In this document: positions 27,666 to 34,916 of the stretch, piece after piece
Position numbering within the stretch: position 1 is the stretch's first letter
Layout of the letters: the number at the start of each line of letters is the position of its first letter
Source of the DNA: an uncultured Oscillospiraceae bacterium
GTDB taxonomy: Bacteria > Bacillota > Clostridia > Oscillospirales > Acutalibacteraceae
Length of the DNA stretch: 64,000 nucleotides
NCBI GenBank assembly: GCA_949293315.1
Contig: CASFCH010000004.1
Coordinates: forward strand, 22,430-86,429
Reading direction: 5' to 3'
The notes under the pieces: model-generated
What the model was told of the DNA's origin: nothing
The model's database searches: none
The model's input: the letters and a program-made list of their open reading frames with translations, nothing else
Made by a program: the position numbers and the translations under genes

Positions 27666-27729
27666 ATATCTTGAATGTTCAAAAATGCTTTTCTTTTGAA
27701 TTTATTACAAAGTCAAGGGGAGTTTCAAG

Positions 27730-28692
27730 ATGAAAACAATCGGTGTTTTAACGAGCGGCGGAGACGCGCCGGGAATGAACGCTGCAATCCGTGCGGTTGT
27801 GCGTACGGGCTGTGAAAACGGCCTGCGGGTGCTCGGCATCCGCCGTGGGTACAGCGGACTGATCGGCGGAGATATGTTTGAGATGAACCTTCGCAGCGTA
27901 TCTGATATCATCCATCGCGGCGGCACCATGCTCTATACGGCGCGCTGCCCGGAGTTCAAAACGCAGGAGGGTGTCAATAAGGCTGTCGATGTCTGTAAGG
28001 AAGTCGGCCTGGACGGCATCGTCGTCATCGGCGGCGACGGGTCCTTCCGTGGTGCGCGCGACCTGTCTCTGGCGGGGATCCCCTGTGTGGCGCTCCCCGG
28101 TACGATCGATAATGATATCGCCTGCACGGACTATACGATCGGTTACGACACGGCCATGAACACCATCGTGGATATGGTGGACCGCATCCGCGACACCACG
28201 GAATCCCACGACCGGTGCAGCGTGGTTGAAGTGATGGGCCATACGGCGGGCTATCTGGCGCTCAATGCCGGAATCGCCGTAGGCGCGACCTCTATCCTGG
28301 TGCCGGAAGTCTCGTATGACTTTGAAAAGGATGTCGTCGGCCGGATGCGCCGTACCCAGAAGACGGGGAAAAAGCACTTTATCATCATCGTTGCCGAGGG
28401 GATCGGCGGGACCATGGAGATGGCCGCGACGATCGAAAAGGAGACCGGCGTGGAGAGCCGGGCCACCGTACTCGGCCATGTCCAGCGGGGCGGGTCTCCC
28501 ACGGTGCGGGACCGCGTCCTCGCCAGCGAGATGGGGCATTATGCCGTCAAACTGCTGATGCAGGATATCGGCAACCGCGTTGTCGCATATAAGAAGGATA
28601 CGATCGTGGACTATGACATCTACGAGGCCCTGAACATGAAAAAGACCTTTGATATGGATCTCTACAAACTGGCGCATGAAATTTCCATCTGA
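27730..28692 (+). CDS. pfkA: ATP-dependent 6-phosphofructokinase
   Basis: Phosphorylates fructose-6-phosphate, a committed glycolytic step. Diagnostic segments are TSGGDAPGMNAAIRAVVRT at the N-terminus, GGDGSFRGA (ATP site), GTIDNDI with the catalytic aspartate, and MGHTAGYLA. GGDGS, with Gly where PPi-dependent enzymes have Asp, supports ATP use. The length of 320 residues is that of bacterial PfkA. It has its own promoter and terminator downstream of dnaE, as in many Clostridia, where pfkA is often followed by pyk (not here). Confidence 0.96.
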   Translation: MKTIGVLTSGGDAPGMNAAIRAVVRTGCENGLRVLGIRRGYSGLIGGDMFEMNLRSVSDIIHRGGTMLYTARCPEFKTQEGVNKAVDVCKEVGLDGIVVIGGDGSFRGARDLSLAGIPCVALPGTIDNDIACTDYTIGYDTAMNTIVDMVDRIRDTTESHDRCSVVEVMGHTAGYLALNAGIAVGATSILVPEVSYDFEKDVVGRMRRTQKTGKKHFIIIVAEGIGGTMEMAATIEKETGVESRATVLGHVQRGGSPTVRDRVLASEMGHYAVKLLMQDIGNRVVAYKKDTIVDYDIYEALNMKKTFDMDLYKLAHEISI

Positions 28693-28705
28693 TCGGAACA
28701 AGCTG

Positions 28706-28734
28706 AAAACCGGGAGCACTGCTCCCGGTTTTTT
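28706..28734 (+). terminator. Intrinsic terminator of pfkA
   Basis: AAAACCGGGAGC and GCTCCCGGTTTT arms around ACT, ending in six T residues. Confidence 0.92.
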
Positions 28735-28775
28735 CAAATTCAGGCTTTTTTCAGGCCATAGCGAAGGCGTTTTAG

Positions 28776-29594
28776 ATGATTCGTGCGCTCTTTTTTGATT
28801 TGGACGGCACGCTCCTCAACAGTCAGAAAAAACTGCTGCCTGCGGTGTACGGCGCGCTGAAGGGCTGCCGGGAGCGCGGTATTGGCCTGTTTGTTGCCAC
28901 GGCGCGGCCGCCGCTTCTGGACAGGCAGCTAAACTGGACACGGAGGGAGTCCGAACTGTTTGCTGGGGGCTCCTTTCTCAATGGCGCATGTGAGGTGATC
29001 GCCGGCCGTACCGTCTATCATCCGCTTTCGCAAATGGTGGTGGCCCACTGCGTGGCGCAGGTCAGCGGTTACCCGGGCCTGAACATCGCCCTCCAAATGG
29101 AGGGCGAATGCCACGCTTTTAATCATCCGCCCGCGGATTGGGCCTGCCCGGCCTGGGGGTTCCGGCGGGAGGATGCGCTGCCCATCACGCCGGACTGTGC
29201 CGTGCGGACGGTGAAAATCCTGATCTATTATGAGAATATCGTTGATTCCGTTACGCAGATCCCCAGGGATCTCGTTGAAGCGCTGCGCACGTTCTGCGCC
29301 GGCAGGGCTCAGTTCTATCTGACCGACGGCGGCAAGGTGATCCAGATCACGGATATACAGGCGACCAAATACCGTGGGGTGGAGCGGCTGCGCACAGCGC
29401 TTGGGCTCAACCGCGGTGAGGTGGCCGTGTTTGGCGATGATATGAATGATCTGGAGATGCTCGCCGGTTATCCGAATTCGGTGGCGATGGGCAATGCGTG
29501 CGTGGAAGCTCGGAGCGCGGCGCGGCTGGTCACGGGGTGCAACGACGGCAGCGGCATCACGGACGCCCTTGAACGCCTGCTGCATATTCTTTGA
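28776..29594 (+). CDS. Cof-type HAD-superfamily phosphatase
   Basis: The 272-residue protein has HAD motif I FFDLDGTLLNSQ with D8 and D10, and motif III/IV at VAVFGDDMNDLEMLAGYPNSVAMGNA. It carries the C2-type cap typical of Cof hydrolases, which dephosphorylate sugar phosphates or cofactor precursors. The substrate cannot be read from sequence. It is a single gene after the pfkA terminator; a ribosome site is weak (GGCG). No terminator was found in the 119 bases before the convergent recombinase gene. Confidence 0.85.
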   Translation: MIRALFFDLDGTLLNSQKKLLPAVYGALKGCRERGIGLFVATARPPLLDRQLNWTRRESELFAGGSFLNGACEVIAGRTVYHPLSQMVVAHCVAQVSGYPGLNIALQMEGECHAFNHPPADWACPAWGFRREDALPITPDCAVRTVKILIYYENIVDSVTQIPRDLVEALRTFCAGRAQFYLTDGGKVIQITDIQATKYRGVERLRTALGLNRGEVAVFGDDMNDLEMLAGYPNSVAMGNACVEARSAARLVTGCNDGSGITDALERLLHIL

Positions 29595-29713
29595 ATTTCT
29601 CATCTGAAATGGAGCGGCGCTTCGGCGGATGTTCGGCATATGGATGCCTGCATTTTTCTCCCTGCTGCAAAATACGGCACGCATCCGATTTTTACAAAAC
29701 ACGCTCTTTTCGT

Positions 29714-31120
29714 TCATTGGAGGGCGGGGGAGCGGTAGACGATCTGAATCGTGCGCTGATCCCGATCCAGCACAATGTGATCGACCAGCGAACGCAGCAG
29801 GAGATTTGCCGCCGCATCAAGGGATGAATTTCCGTTTTTCAGTTCTTTCGTATCGTGCGGTTCCTTCCGTACGGCGTCAAGCTGTGATTCCAGTACGCCG
29901 ATCTGCGCGCTGATCCGCTCCTTGGCGGCACGGTATTCGTCCGGCGTATCAATCCCGCGCTCATAGGCGTCCCGGCTGCGGAGCAGGCGGCGCTGTGCCG
30001 CGGCGATCTGGCGCTCAATCAGCTCCGCGGCACAAGCGGGCCTGCTGGCCGCGGGAGCTCTCAGGGTGATTGTACCGCCGGCCAGATCTTTCGTAAGGGC
30101 CGGGGCGATCAGCGCGCAGAGCTTTTGGGATGAAATGTAATGGGAAACCGGGCACTGGCCGTGCAGATAGCCGGAGCACTGATAACCCTCGCCGACCGAC
30201 GAGAGAGGGCGTCCGCACGTGCTGCATCGCAGCAGCCCCTGAAAGGCATGCGGCGTATGGCTTTGCTTCTCACCTGCGCGATACAGCTCGCGGAGGCTGG
30301 CTGAGCGCGCCTGTGCGGCTCGCCAGAGAGCCGGATCAATGATCGGCTCGTGCTCTCCCTGGACGATTTGCAGGTCCGGCAGGTCAAACTGCCGCCCGGC
30401 CGCACCGTTGGAATGCCAGCGGATCTGGCCGATATAGGTGGGATTGTGCAGTATGTAGTTTACAGTACGGCTCTCCCACACCCCGCCGCGCGCCGTGCGG
30501 ATGCCCATGGCGTTGAGCTTTTGCGCAATGGCGCGGCAGCCGCAGCCGCCGGCGAAGTCTGCGAAGATTTGACGGACTACCGGAGCACGGTCCGGATCGG
30601 GGAAAAGACGCCCGTTTTTCATTTGATAACCAAAGGGAGCCGCCGCGACGGGTCGGCCGTGTTCCACACGCTCCGCCATACCGCGGCGCACCTCCCCGGC
30701 CAGCCGGGTGGAATAATATCCGTCCATCCACTCGATAATGCGCTCGATCAGGCTGCCAAATTCGCTCTCAGCCGCGATCGGTTCGGAGACGCTGATCACC
30801 CGGATCCCGCATTCGCGGCGCAGGAGTGATTTATAGACGACGCTCTCCTCCTGATTGCGGGCGAAACGGGAAAATTTCCAGACCAGAATCGCCCGGATCT
30901 CGTTTTTCGGGCATCGCGCCGCCGCGATCATCCGCTGAAAGGCGGGGCGGTTCTGCGCCCTGCGGCCGCTGACGCCGTCCGCCTCCCGGAAAATAAAAGC
31001 GTCCGGAAGGAGAAATTCATGGGAATCGGCATATGCCCGGATGAGCCGCAGTTGGCTGTCCGGACTGTATTCAAGCTGATCGTCTGTGCTCACACGGATA
31101 TAGGCGGCCGCGATATCCAC
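29714..31120 (-). CDS. Large serine recombinase
   Basis: A 468-residue site-specific recombinase. The resolvase catalytic domain (1-150) has nucleophile S11 in YIRVSTDDQ and the arginines of LVWKFSRFARNQEES. The recombinase domain (about 155-280) includes APFGYQMKNG and NYILHNPTYIGQIRWH. A zinc ribbon uses C299, C302, C315 and C323, and a coiled coil (about 365-415) follows. All parts are intact. Start is GTG with GGGAGGAAG upstream. No integrase-linked element, att repeat or phage gene adjoins it, so it may be a relic, a DNA-inversion enzyme or the mark of a decayed element. Confidence 0.92.
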   Translation of the reverse strand: MDIAAAYIRVSTDDQLEYSPDSQLRLIRAYADSHEFLLPDAFIFREADGVSGRRAQNRPAFQRMIAAARCPKNEIRAILVWKFSRFARNQEESVVYKSLLRRECGIRVISVSEPIAAESEFGSLIERIIEWMDGYYSTRLAGEVRRGMAERVEHGRPVAAAPFGYQMKNGRLFPDPDRAPVVRQIFADFAGGCGCRAIAQKLNAMGIRTARGGVWESRTVNYILHNPTYIGQIRWHSNGAAGRQFDLPDLQIVQGEHEPIIDPALWRAAQARSASLRELYRAGEKQSHTPHAFQGLLRCSTCGRPLSSVGEGYQCSGYLHGQCPVSHYISSQKLCALIAPALTKDLAGGTITLRAPAASRPACAAELIERQIAAAQRRLLRSRDAYERGIDTPDEYRAAKERISAQIGVLESQLDAVRKEPHDTKELKNGNSSLDAAANLLLRSLVDHIVLDRDQRTIQIVYRSPALQ

Positions 31121-31147
31121 AGATGCTTCCTCCCTTCAACAAATAGA

Positions 31148-31711
31148 TTATGGGTGGCAGTGCCCGCAGGGGGAATATCCGGGCGGGATGGTGGAGGAGG
31201 TGGCGTAATTTTCCGGTTTGATCCGTTTGACGTCCCGGCAGGATGGCCGGTGGTATTTTTTGGTGTTTGTATTGAGTACATAGGTGTATCCGATGTCATC
31301 CCCCGGGGGATCATCTGCCGGAGTGTCCCGGGCAGGGGACGGGCTCCTTGTGGTGGATGGGGCGCCGGCTTTTTCCGTGCCCGGCTCGACTGTGGGCGGT
31401 TGTTCGGCCGCCGAAGGTTCTTCTTCCTGTGTTTCGGGCTGCGTTGTCTCCGGCAAATCGACGCCGTATTCAGCGGATCGTGAATCGCTGCTGAGGGCAG
31501 TCGGCGAAGTCTGTTCCGGGGTTTCCGGATCATCCGTGCCGATAGCCGATGCAATCAAAAGAACGATGAACCAGCAGGCGGAGAGAATGACGGCCGCCGT
31601 CCTCCGCCGGTTGTCCCAATGCGACTGCTTCAGGACCAGATAGATCCCCAGCGGCGGCAGAACGATCAGCATGGCAATGATAAACCCTGTTCTTTGATAA
31701 AATGGTTTCAT
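31148..31711 (-). CDS. Membrane-anchored protein with C-terminal Ada-like Cys/His domain
   Basis: A 187-residue protein. Two hydrophobic segments (about 8-28 and 38-57) are followed by a Pro/Glu/Ser/Thr-rich linker (58-140). A compact C-terminal domain, YVLNTNTKKYHRPSCRDV then PPGYSPCGHCHP, has C158, C182, C185 and H186. The same kind of domain is found at the end of secreted nuclease- or adhesin-like proteins and resembles the Ada metal-binding fold. It probably faces outside the cell. GGGGAGTG precedes the ATG. Function unknown; it lies just upstream of the recombinase on the same strand. Confidence 0.75.
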   Translation of the reverse strand: MKPFYQRTGFIIAMLIVLPPLGIYLVLKQSHWDNRRRTAAVILSACWFIVLLIASAIGTDDPETPEQTSPTALSSDSRSAEYGVDLPETTQPETQEEEPSAAEQPPTVEPGTEKAGAPSTTRSPSPARDTPADDPPGDDIGYTYVLNTNTKKYHRPSCRDVKRIKPENYATSSTIPPGYSPCGHCHP

Positions 31712-31969
31712 TTTTATGTCACACTCCCCGAATCAAACTTACTGCTATGTCTATTAAAACAATTCAAACGGGGAAATGTGACAAGAAAACTGAAGATTTT
31801 TAAGTGATTTGCCGATTCGGCATCGGTGCTGTTCTACTATATAAGCCGGCCCCAATTCAATATAATGGATGATCGCCGCCCGGTATTCCGCTTTTTTGAT
31901 CTCCCGGCCCGGGGACAGGCAAGGACAGGCTTCTGCCCGCATATTCATGATGGCAGGGAGGGATGACCG

Positions 31970-32266
31970 ATGGGCCGGAGGCCGGAAGAGTGGCGGGTGA
32001 GCTCCGCTGTCACGGACCAGAATGGAAATTCCCCGGTGGCGGAGCGGATATGCGTCCTTGAGCGCCACGGGCAGCGGGGGCAGTATAGCGGAACGGTACG
32101 TCGGGAGGAATGGAAGATGGCGGATCGGGTGCGCGTGCGGACCGTGCAGCGGCTGGCAAAATGTGCCGGCAGTACCCTGGCGCAGCAGCCCGGCTGTCTC
32201 GCCCCCGGCACGTATCCACTGGAAGAGCTGCTGCGGGAGCTTTTTAGAAGTGAGACTGATCGTTGA
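31970..32266 (+). CDS. Small hypothetical protein
   Basis: A 98-residue, Arg/Glu-rich, soluble protein I do not recognise. GGGAGG lies seven bases before the ATG, and third codon positions are strongly G/C like the neighbouring genes, which supports coding over the overlapping minus-strand open frame. TATAAT at 31861-31866 may be its -10, but no good -35 was seen. The segment 31712-31969 otherwise shows nothing else. It is flanked by minus-strand genes on both sides, so it stands alone. Confidence 0.5.
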   Translation: MGRRPEEWRVSSAVTDQNGNSPVAERICVLERHGQRGQYSGTVRREEWKMADRVRVRTVQRLAKCAGSTLAQQPGCLAPGTYPLEELLRELFRSETDR

Positions 32267-32269
32267 GCA

Positions 32270-32314
32270 CACCAAAATAGAACGGAAGGGAAGGCGCTGC
32301 TGCCCTCCCTTCCG
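32270..32314 (-). terminator. Terminator of the GtrA-DtxR transcript
   Basis: A near-perfect stem (CGGAAGGGA and TCCCTTCCG arms, 32283-32314) is followed on the minus strand by TTCTATTTT. It could also end the small plus-strand gene. Confidence 0.65.
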
Positions 32315-32357
32315 CTGTGTCAGAGGAATCTTTTTTGTCTGCCGTTGGACTTGACGG

Positions 32358-32894
32358 CTACCGGTCCTTTTTCTCCTGCTGTGCGGCGTCGGCCTCCTGC
32401 TTCATTTTTTCCCGCTCCTTGAGCCCGAGTTCATTGGTGTTGATGCTCTTGCCAAAGACGAAAAAGCGGTCATACAGGAACTCCGTGACAAAGTTGATGA
32501 GCATGGTAAATAACAGCACAAGCGTATCGTTCCAGTGTGCCTGCTCCGTCAGGGCGTCGCCCCACCAGGTGGACAGGGGAATAAACGCCACATAGAAGAG
32601 GGCGACCTTAACCATGGCGATCGGGACGTTGTTTGCGGATTTGAACGTGAATTTTCGGTTGACCGTGAAGTTAAACAGCACGGAGAGGATGATCGCCGGC
32701 AGATACGCCGACCAGTAGGGGAGATGTGCCAGCTTCTGGAGCAGCGTAAAAGAGACGAATTGGATGATGCCGGCCCCCGCGGAAAAAAGGACGAATTTGA
32801 GGGACTGGATCACCGTCTGTTTGGGGGTGAGATGCTTCTGCCCCTCGATTTTCTGCTTCTGTTTTTCGGATGGATTTGCTTTCTTGTCTCCCAT
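32358..32894 (-). CDS. GtrA-family membrane protein
   Basis: A 178-residue protein with four transmembrane helices in the GtrA pattern: FVLFSAGAGIIQFVSFTLLQ, YLPAIILSVLFNFTVNRKFTF, VALFYVAFIPLST and LLFTMLINFVTEFLYDRFFVF. The motif FNFTVNRKFTF is diagnostic. GtrA proteins take part in moving lipid-linked sugars across the membrane or in wall-polymer decoration. Start chosen at 32894 (GAGGTTG upstream); the longer frame to 32990 has an unlikely N-terminus. A charged Lys/Glu-rich tail follows the last helix. It probably shares a transcript with the DtxR gene upstream. Confidence 0.85.
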   Translation of the reverse strand: MGDKKANPSEKQKQKIEGQKHLTPKQTVIQSLKFVLFSAGAGIIQFVSFTLLQKLAHLPYWSAYLPAIILSVLFNFTVNRKFTFKSANNVPIAMVKVALFYVAFIPLSTWWGDALTEQAHWNDTLVLLFTMLINFVTEFLYDRFFVFGKSINTNELGLKEREKMKQEADAAQQEKKDR

Positions 32895-33035
32895 TTCGTT
32901 CAACCTCGCTCTATGTGCTCGGCAATATGACAATATGCCGATTTTTACCCAAAAATCTGGCGGGAACATCCTTTCGGCTCTGCGCGCCAAACCTCCTCTA
33001 CGGGGGCGGGGGAGCGTCCCGGGTCCGGCAGAGGA

Positions 33036-33410
33036 TTACTTTTGCGCCTTTTGCTCTATATGCTTTTTGATCTGGTCAAAGGATTCCTGGCTGATAATGT
33101 GCTCGATCCGGCAGGCGTCCCGGGCTGCCGTGTCGGCGTCCACGCCCAGCGCGATCAGCGCCTGTGAAAGGACACGGTGGCGTTCATAGATCCGCCCGGC
33201 GACCTCCATTCCCTCTTCCGTCAGATGAAGTCCGCCGGCGCCGTCCACTGTGACGTATCCGTTTTTACGCAGCAAACTCATCGCACGGCTGATGCTGGGC
33301 TTGGAAAAGCCGAGTTCATTTGCCACGTCCACGGAGCGGACACGTTCCAGACGGCCCTGAAGTATTAAAATCGTTTCCAGATAATTTTCACCGGATTCCT
33401 GAAGAACCAT
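33036..33410 (-). CDS. DtxR/MntR-family metal-dependent repressor, iron-type ligand set
   Basis: A 124-residue repressor: winged helix (residues about 5-62, with recognition segment GFSKPSISRAMSLLRKNGYV) and a dimerisation domain (65-124). It lacks the SH3-like third domain, like MntR. Metal-site residues visible are E12, H78, C100, E103 and H104. The C-x-x-E-H arrangement (ACRIEH) resembles DtxR/IdeR, where a Cys is a ligand, rather than MntR with Glu there; this suggests Fe(II) sensing (inference). It has a leader of about 195 nt from the promoter at 33614-33642. Confidence 0.85.
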   Translation of the reverse strand: MVLQESGENYLETILILQGRLERVRSVDVANELGFSKPSISRAMSLLRKNGYVTVDGAGGLHLTEEGMEVAGRIYERHRVLSQALIALGVDADTAARDACRIEHIISQESFDQIKKHIEQKAQK

Positions 33411-33613
33411 GGCGGCTCAAATCCTTTCAAATATTATGGGAGGCGTTGCGCCGGCGGAACGGGACGCGCCGGACGCGGGCTTTTCCCGGCAGAGCGGATC
33501 CGCTGCTCAGGCATTTTCACCGCGAAAATCCGGCTATCCACCTTTGGACAGGGCCCGACGCCGTTCAACATTCAAAACGGACAATCTCCTGAAACACAGA
33601 GGAGAATATCCAT

Positions 33614-33642
33614 ATAATAACATAAAAATGTACAAATTTCAA
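33614..33642 (-). promoter_or_regulatory. Promoter of the DtxR-family gene
   Basis: Minus strand TTGAAA, 17 bases, TATTAT. The leader to the start codon is long and contains a 6-bp hairpin (ATTTTC/GAAAAT) and the palindrome AGCGGATCCGCT. Between 33643 and 33815 I see only GC-rich sequence without a gene. Confidence 0.65.
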
Positions 33643-33815
33643 TTCGATATCGATTGCATTTTAGAACGGGCGTGATTTTATAACGAGCGGACAGTTTGAC
33701 GGCGTGGGACGATCCGGGACGGTGAGCGCGTGCGCCCTTGCCCGGAAGCCCGGGTGCAATCCCTTCTGCGGCGGCAGAGCGCATCTTGAAAATTCAAGGG
33801 GTCCCAAAAAAACAG

Positions 33816-33844
33816 TTGACTTTTTCGAAATGCCGTGATATATT
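33816..33844 (+). promoter_or_regulatory. Strong promoter of the candidate non-coding RNA
   Basis: TTGACT and TATATT, each one base from consensus, with a 17-base spacer. Predicted start near 33851. Confidence 0.78.
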
Positions 33845-33854
33845 ATGATTGTTG

Positions 33855-33870
33855 GTTAGCTTACGCTAAC
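33855..33870. promoter_or_regulatory. Palindrome resembling a DtxR/IdeR operator
   Basis: GTTAGC-TTAC-GCTAAC is a perfect 6-bp dyad directly at the predicted transcription start. The half-sites resemble the GGTTAGC/GCTAACC core of IdeR/DtxR boxes, and an iron-type DtxR gene lies 440 bases away. Binding is inferred. It could instead simply be the 5' hairpin of the RNA. Confidence 0.5.
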
Positions 33871-34011
33871 TTGTGCCTTGACCCCAAAAGTGCAAAACGC
33901 GCTGTTTATCAAATGGGAGGGCGGTAAGGCAAGCGCCGCAAGGCCCTCGCCCGGTGATCCACTCGCTGATATCGTTTAACCGAACATATATTTTTCCTTT
34001 GTCTCGCCGAA

Positions 34012-34038
34012 AAGCCACCGCATTACGCGGTGGCTTTT
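34012..34038. terminator. Terminator, probably bidirectional
   Basis: GCCACCGC and GCGGTGGC arms are followed by TTTT on the plus strand. A plus-strand A run before the stem gives TTTT on the minus strand too, so it can end both the RNA and the DUF4364 gene. Confidence 0.85.
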
Positions 34039-34132
34039 CCCTTGCATGTCCATGAAAAAATATTTTTGGATTGAAAAAATCGTCAGCTTTTTCCTCCCTG
34101 CTGAACTTTTACCGGTGCACCGCCGGCGGGGA

Positions 34133-34720
34133 TTATGCTTCGTGCGGCTCCCCCACGGCGTGTTCCCCGGCCAGACGGGAGAGAATCATGGTGTACAGGC
34201 CCGCCGGATCCTCCAAAAAGCTGTTTTTCAGCTGCTCGGCCTGGAACAGATCCGCCGCATAAAGTTCCAGCGTCATCAGTTTGTCCACCCCGTCGAGTAC
34301 CGTAAAGGAGACGCTGTATCCGCCGCTCTCCAGCGGATGGAGTTCAATTTTATTTTCGCTCTCCCGGCGCAGGCGCGTCAGCAGGGCGAGCGTCTCCCGC
34401 ACGGCCTTTTTCCGCACGTTGATGGACAGGCTGTTTTCGAGCGTCTCGGCCACCTCGCGCCCTTTGTCCGTCAACGTGAAGGTCTGATCCTCCAGCGCGC
34501 CGCTGGAGGAGAGGCACTCCGTCTTGACCAGATCCGTCAGGCCCTGATTGACCTCAAAATAGTTGGCGATGCCGTTTCCGGTGATGGCGTCGATCATATT
34601 TTTGCGCGTGAGGGGGCGGCCGATGCTCTTGAGCAGATAGCAGATCAGAATTTTGATATCCGCGCTGTTTTTCAGGCCGCCGAACGCCACCCCCGCGTCA
34701 AATGCGTTATATCGGTTCAA
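34133..34720 (-). CDS. DUF4364-family (winged-helix-like) protein
   Basis: A 195-residue protein of the DUF4364 group, common in Clostridia. Diagnostic features are the start with FGGLKNSADIKILICYLL, a winged-helix-like region RPLTRKNMIDAITGNGIANYFEVNQGL, then LTDKGREVAETLENSLS. It looks like a DNA-binding transcriptional regulator, but targets are unknown. The TTG start at 34720 (LNRYNAFDAG) has AGGTGA upstream; the open frame extends further but has no ribosome site and crosses the permease promoter. Divergent to the uracil permease gene. Confidence 0.8.
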   Translation of the reverse strand: MNRYNAFDAGVAFGGLKNSADIKILICYLLKSIGRPLTRKNMIDAITGNGIANYFEVNQGLTDLVKTECLSSSGALEDQTFTLTDKGREVAETLENSLSINVRKKAVRETLALLTRLRRESENKIELHPLESGGYSVSFTVLDGVDKLMTLELYAADLFQAEQLKNSFLEDPAGLYTMILSRLAGEHAVGEPHEA

Positions 34721-34820
34721 GGGATCACCTGCTTTGGAATAAGGTTCTGCTTTTACTTTATCACAAATCGCTCCAAAATGGAAGAGGGGCCGGCCGGAAT
34801 CCCCAAAAGAGCTTTTTTCC

Positions 34821-34849
34821 TTGACATCGGGGCGCAAACCCTGTAAAGT
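34821..34849 (+). promoter_or_regulatory. Promoter of the uracil permease gene
   Basis: TTGACA and TAAAGT with a 17-base spacer. The 60-base leader contains a small hairpin (CCGCGA/TCGCGG, 34864-34879); it shows no PyrR-type terminator. Confidence 0.7.
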
Positions 34850-34916
34850 TATTGTAGAACGGTGCCGCGATATGTCGCGGCGCGTAATTTGAGGAGAATA
34901 TGGAGGAGGGGTCACT

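Larger units (their letters stand above)
33851..34038 (+). ncRNA. Candidate structured small RNA, about 190 nt
   Basis: The segment between a near-consensus promoter and a strong terminator contains no convincing open frame with a ribosome site. It holds the 5' hairpin GTTAGC/GCTAAC and a long GC-rich central stem (GGGAGGGC near 33916 with GCCCTCGCCC near 33943). A possible pairing of TATCA with TGATA follows, then the 3' terminator stem. Length and layout would also suit a 6S-like RNA, but I could not match the 6S central bubble with confidence. Regulation by the neighbouring metal repressor is an inference. Confidence 0.55.

Noticed and set aside
31754..32275. Minus-strand 173-codon frame
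   Set aside because: Rich in Pro, His and Arg with no recognisable fold; the overlapping plus-strand frame has a ribosome site and better codon use.
33733..33785. Cobalamin-riboswitch-like words (GGGTGCAATCCC, GCGGCGGCAG)
   Set aside because: The order and conserved core of a B12 riboswitch are missing and no cobalamin gene follows.
33851..34038. Firm call as 6S RNA
   Set aside because: Length and terminator fit, but I could not draw the closing stem and central bubble; kept as an unassigned candidate.
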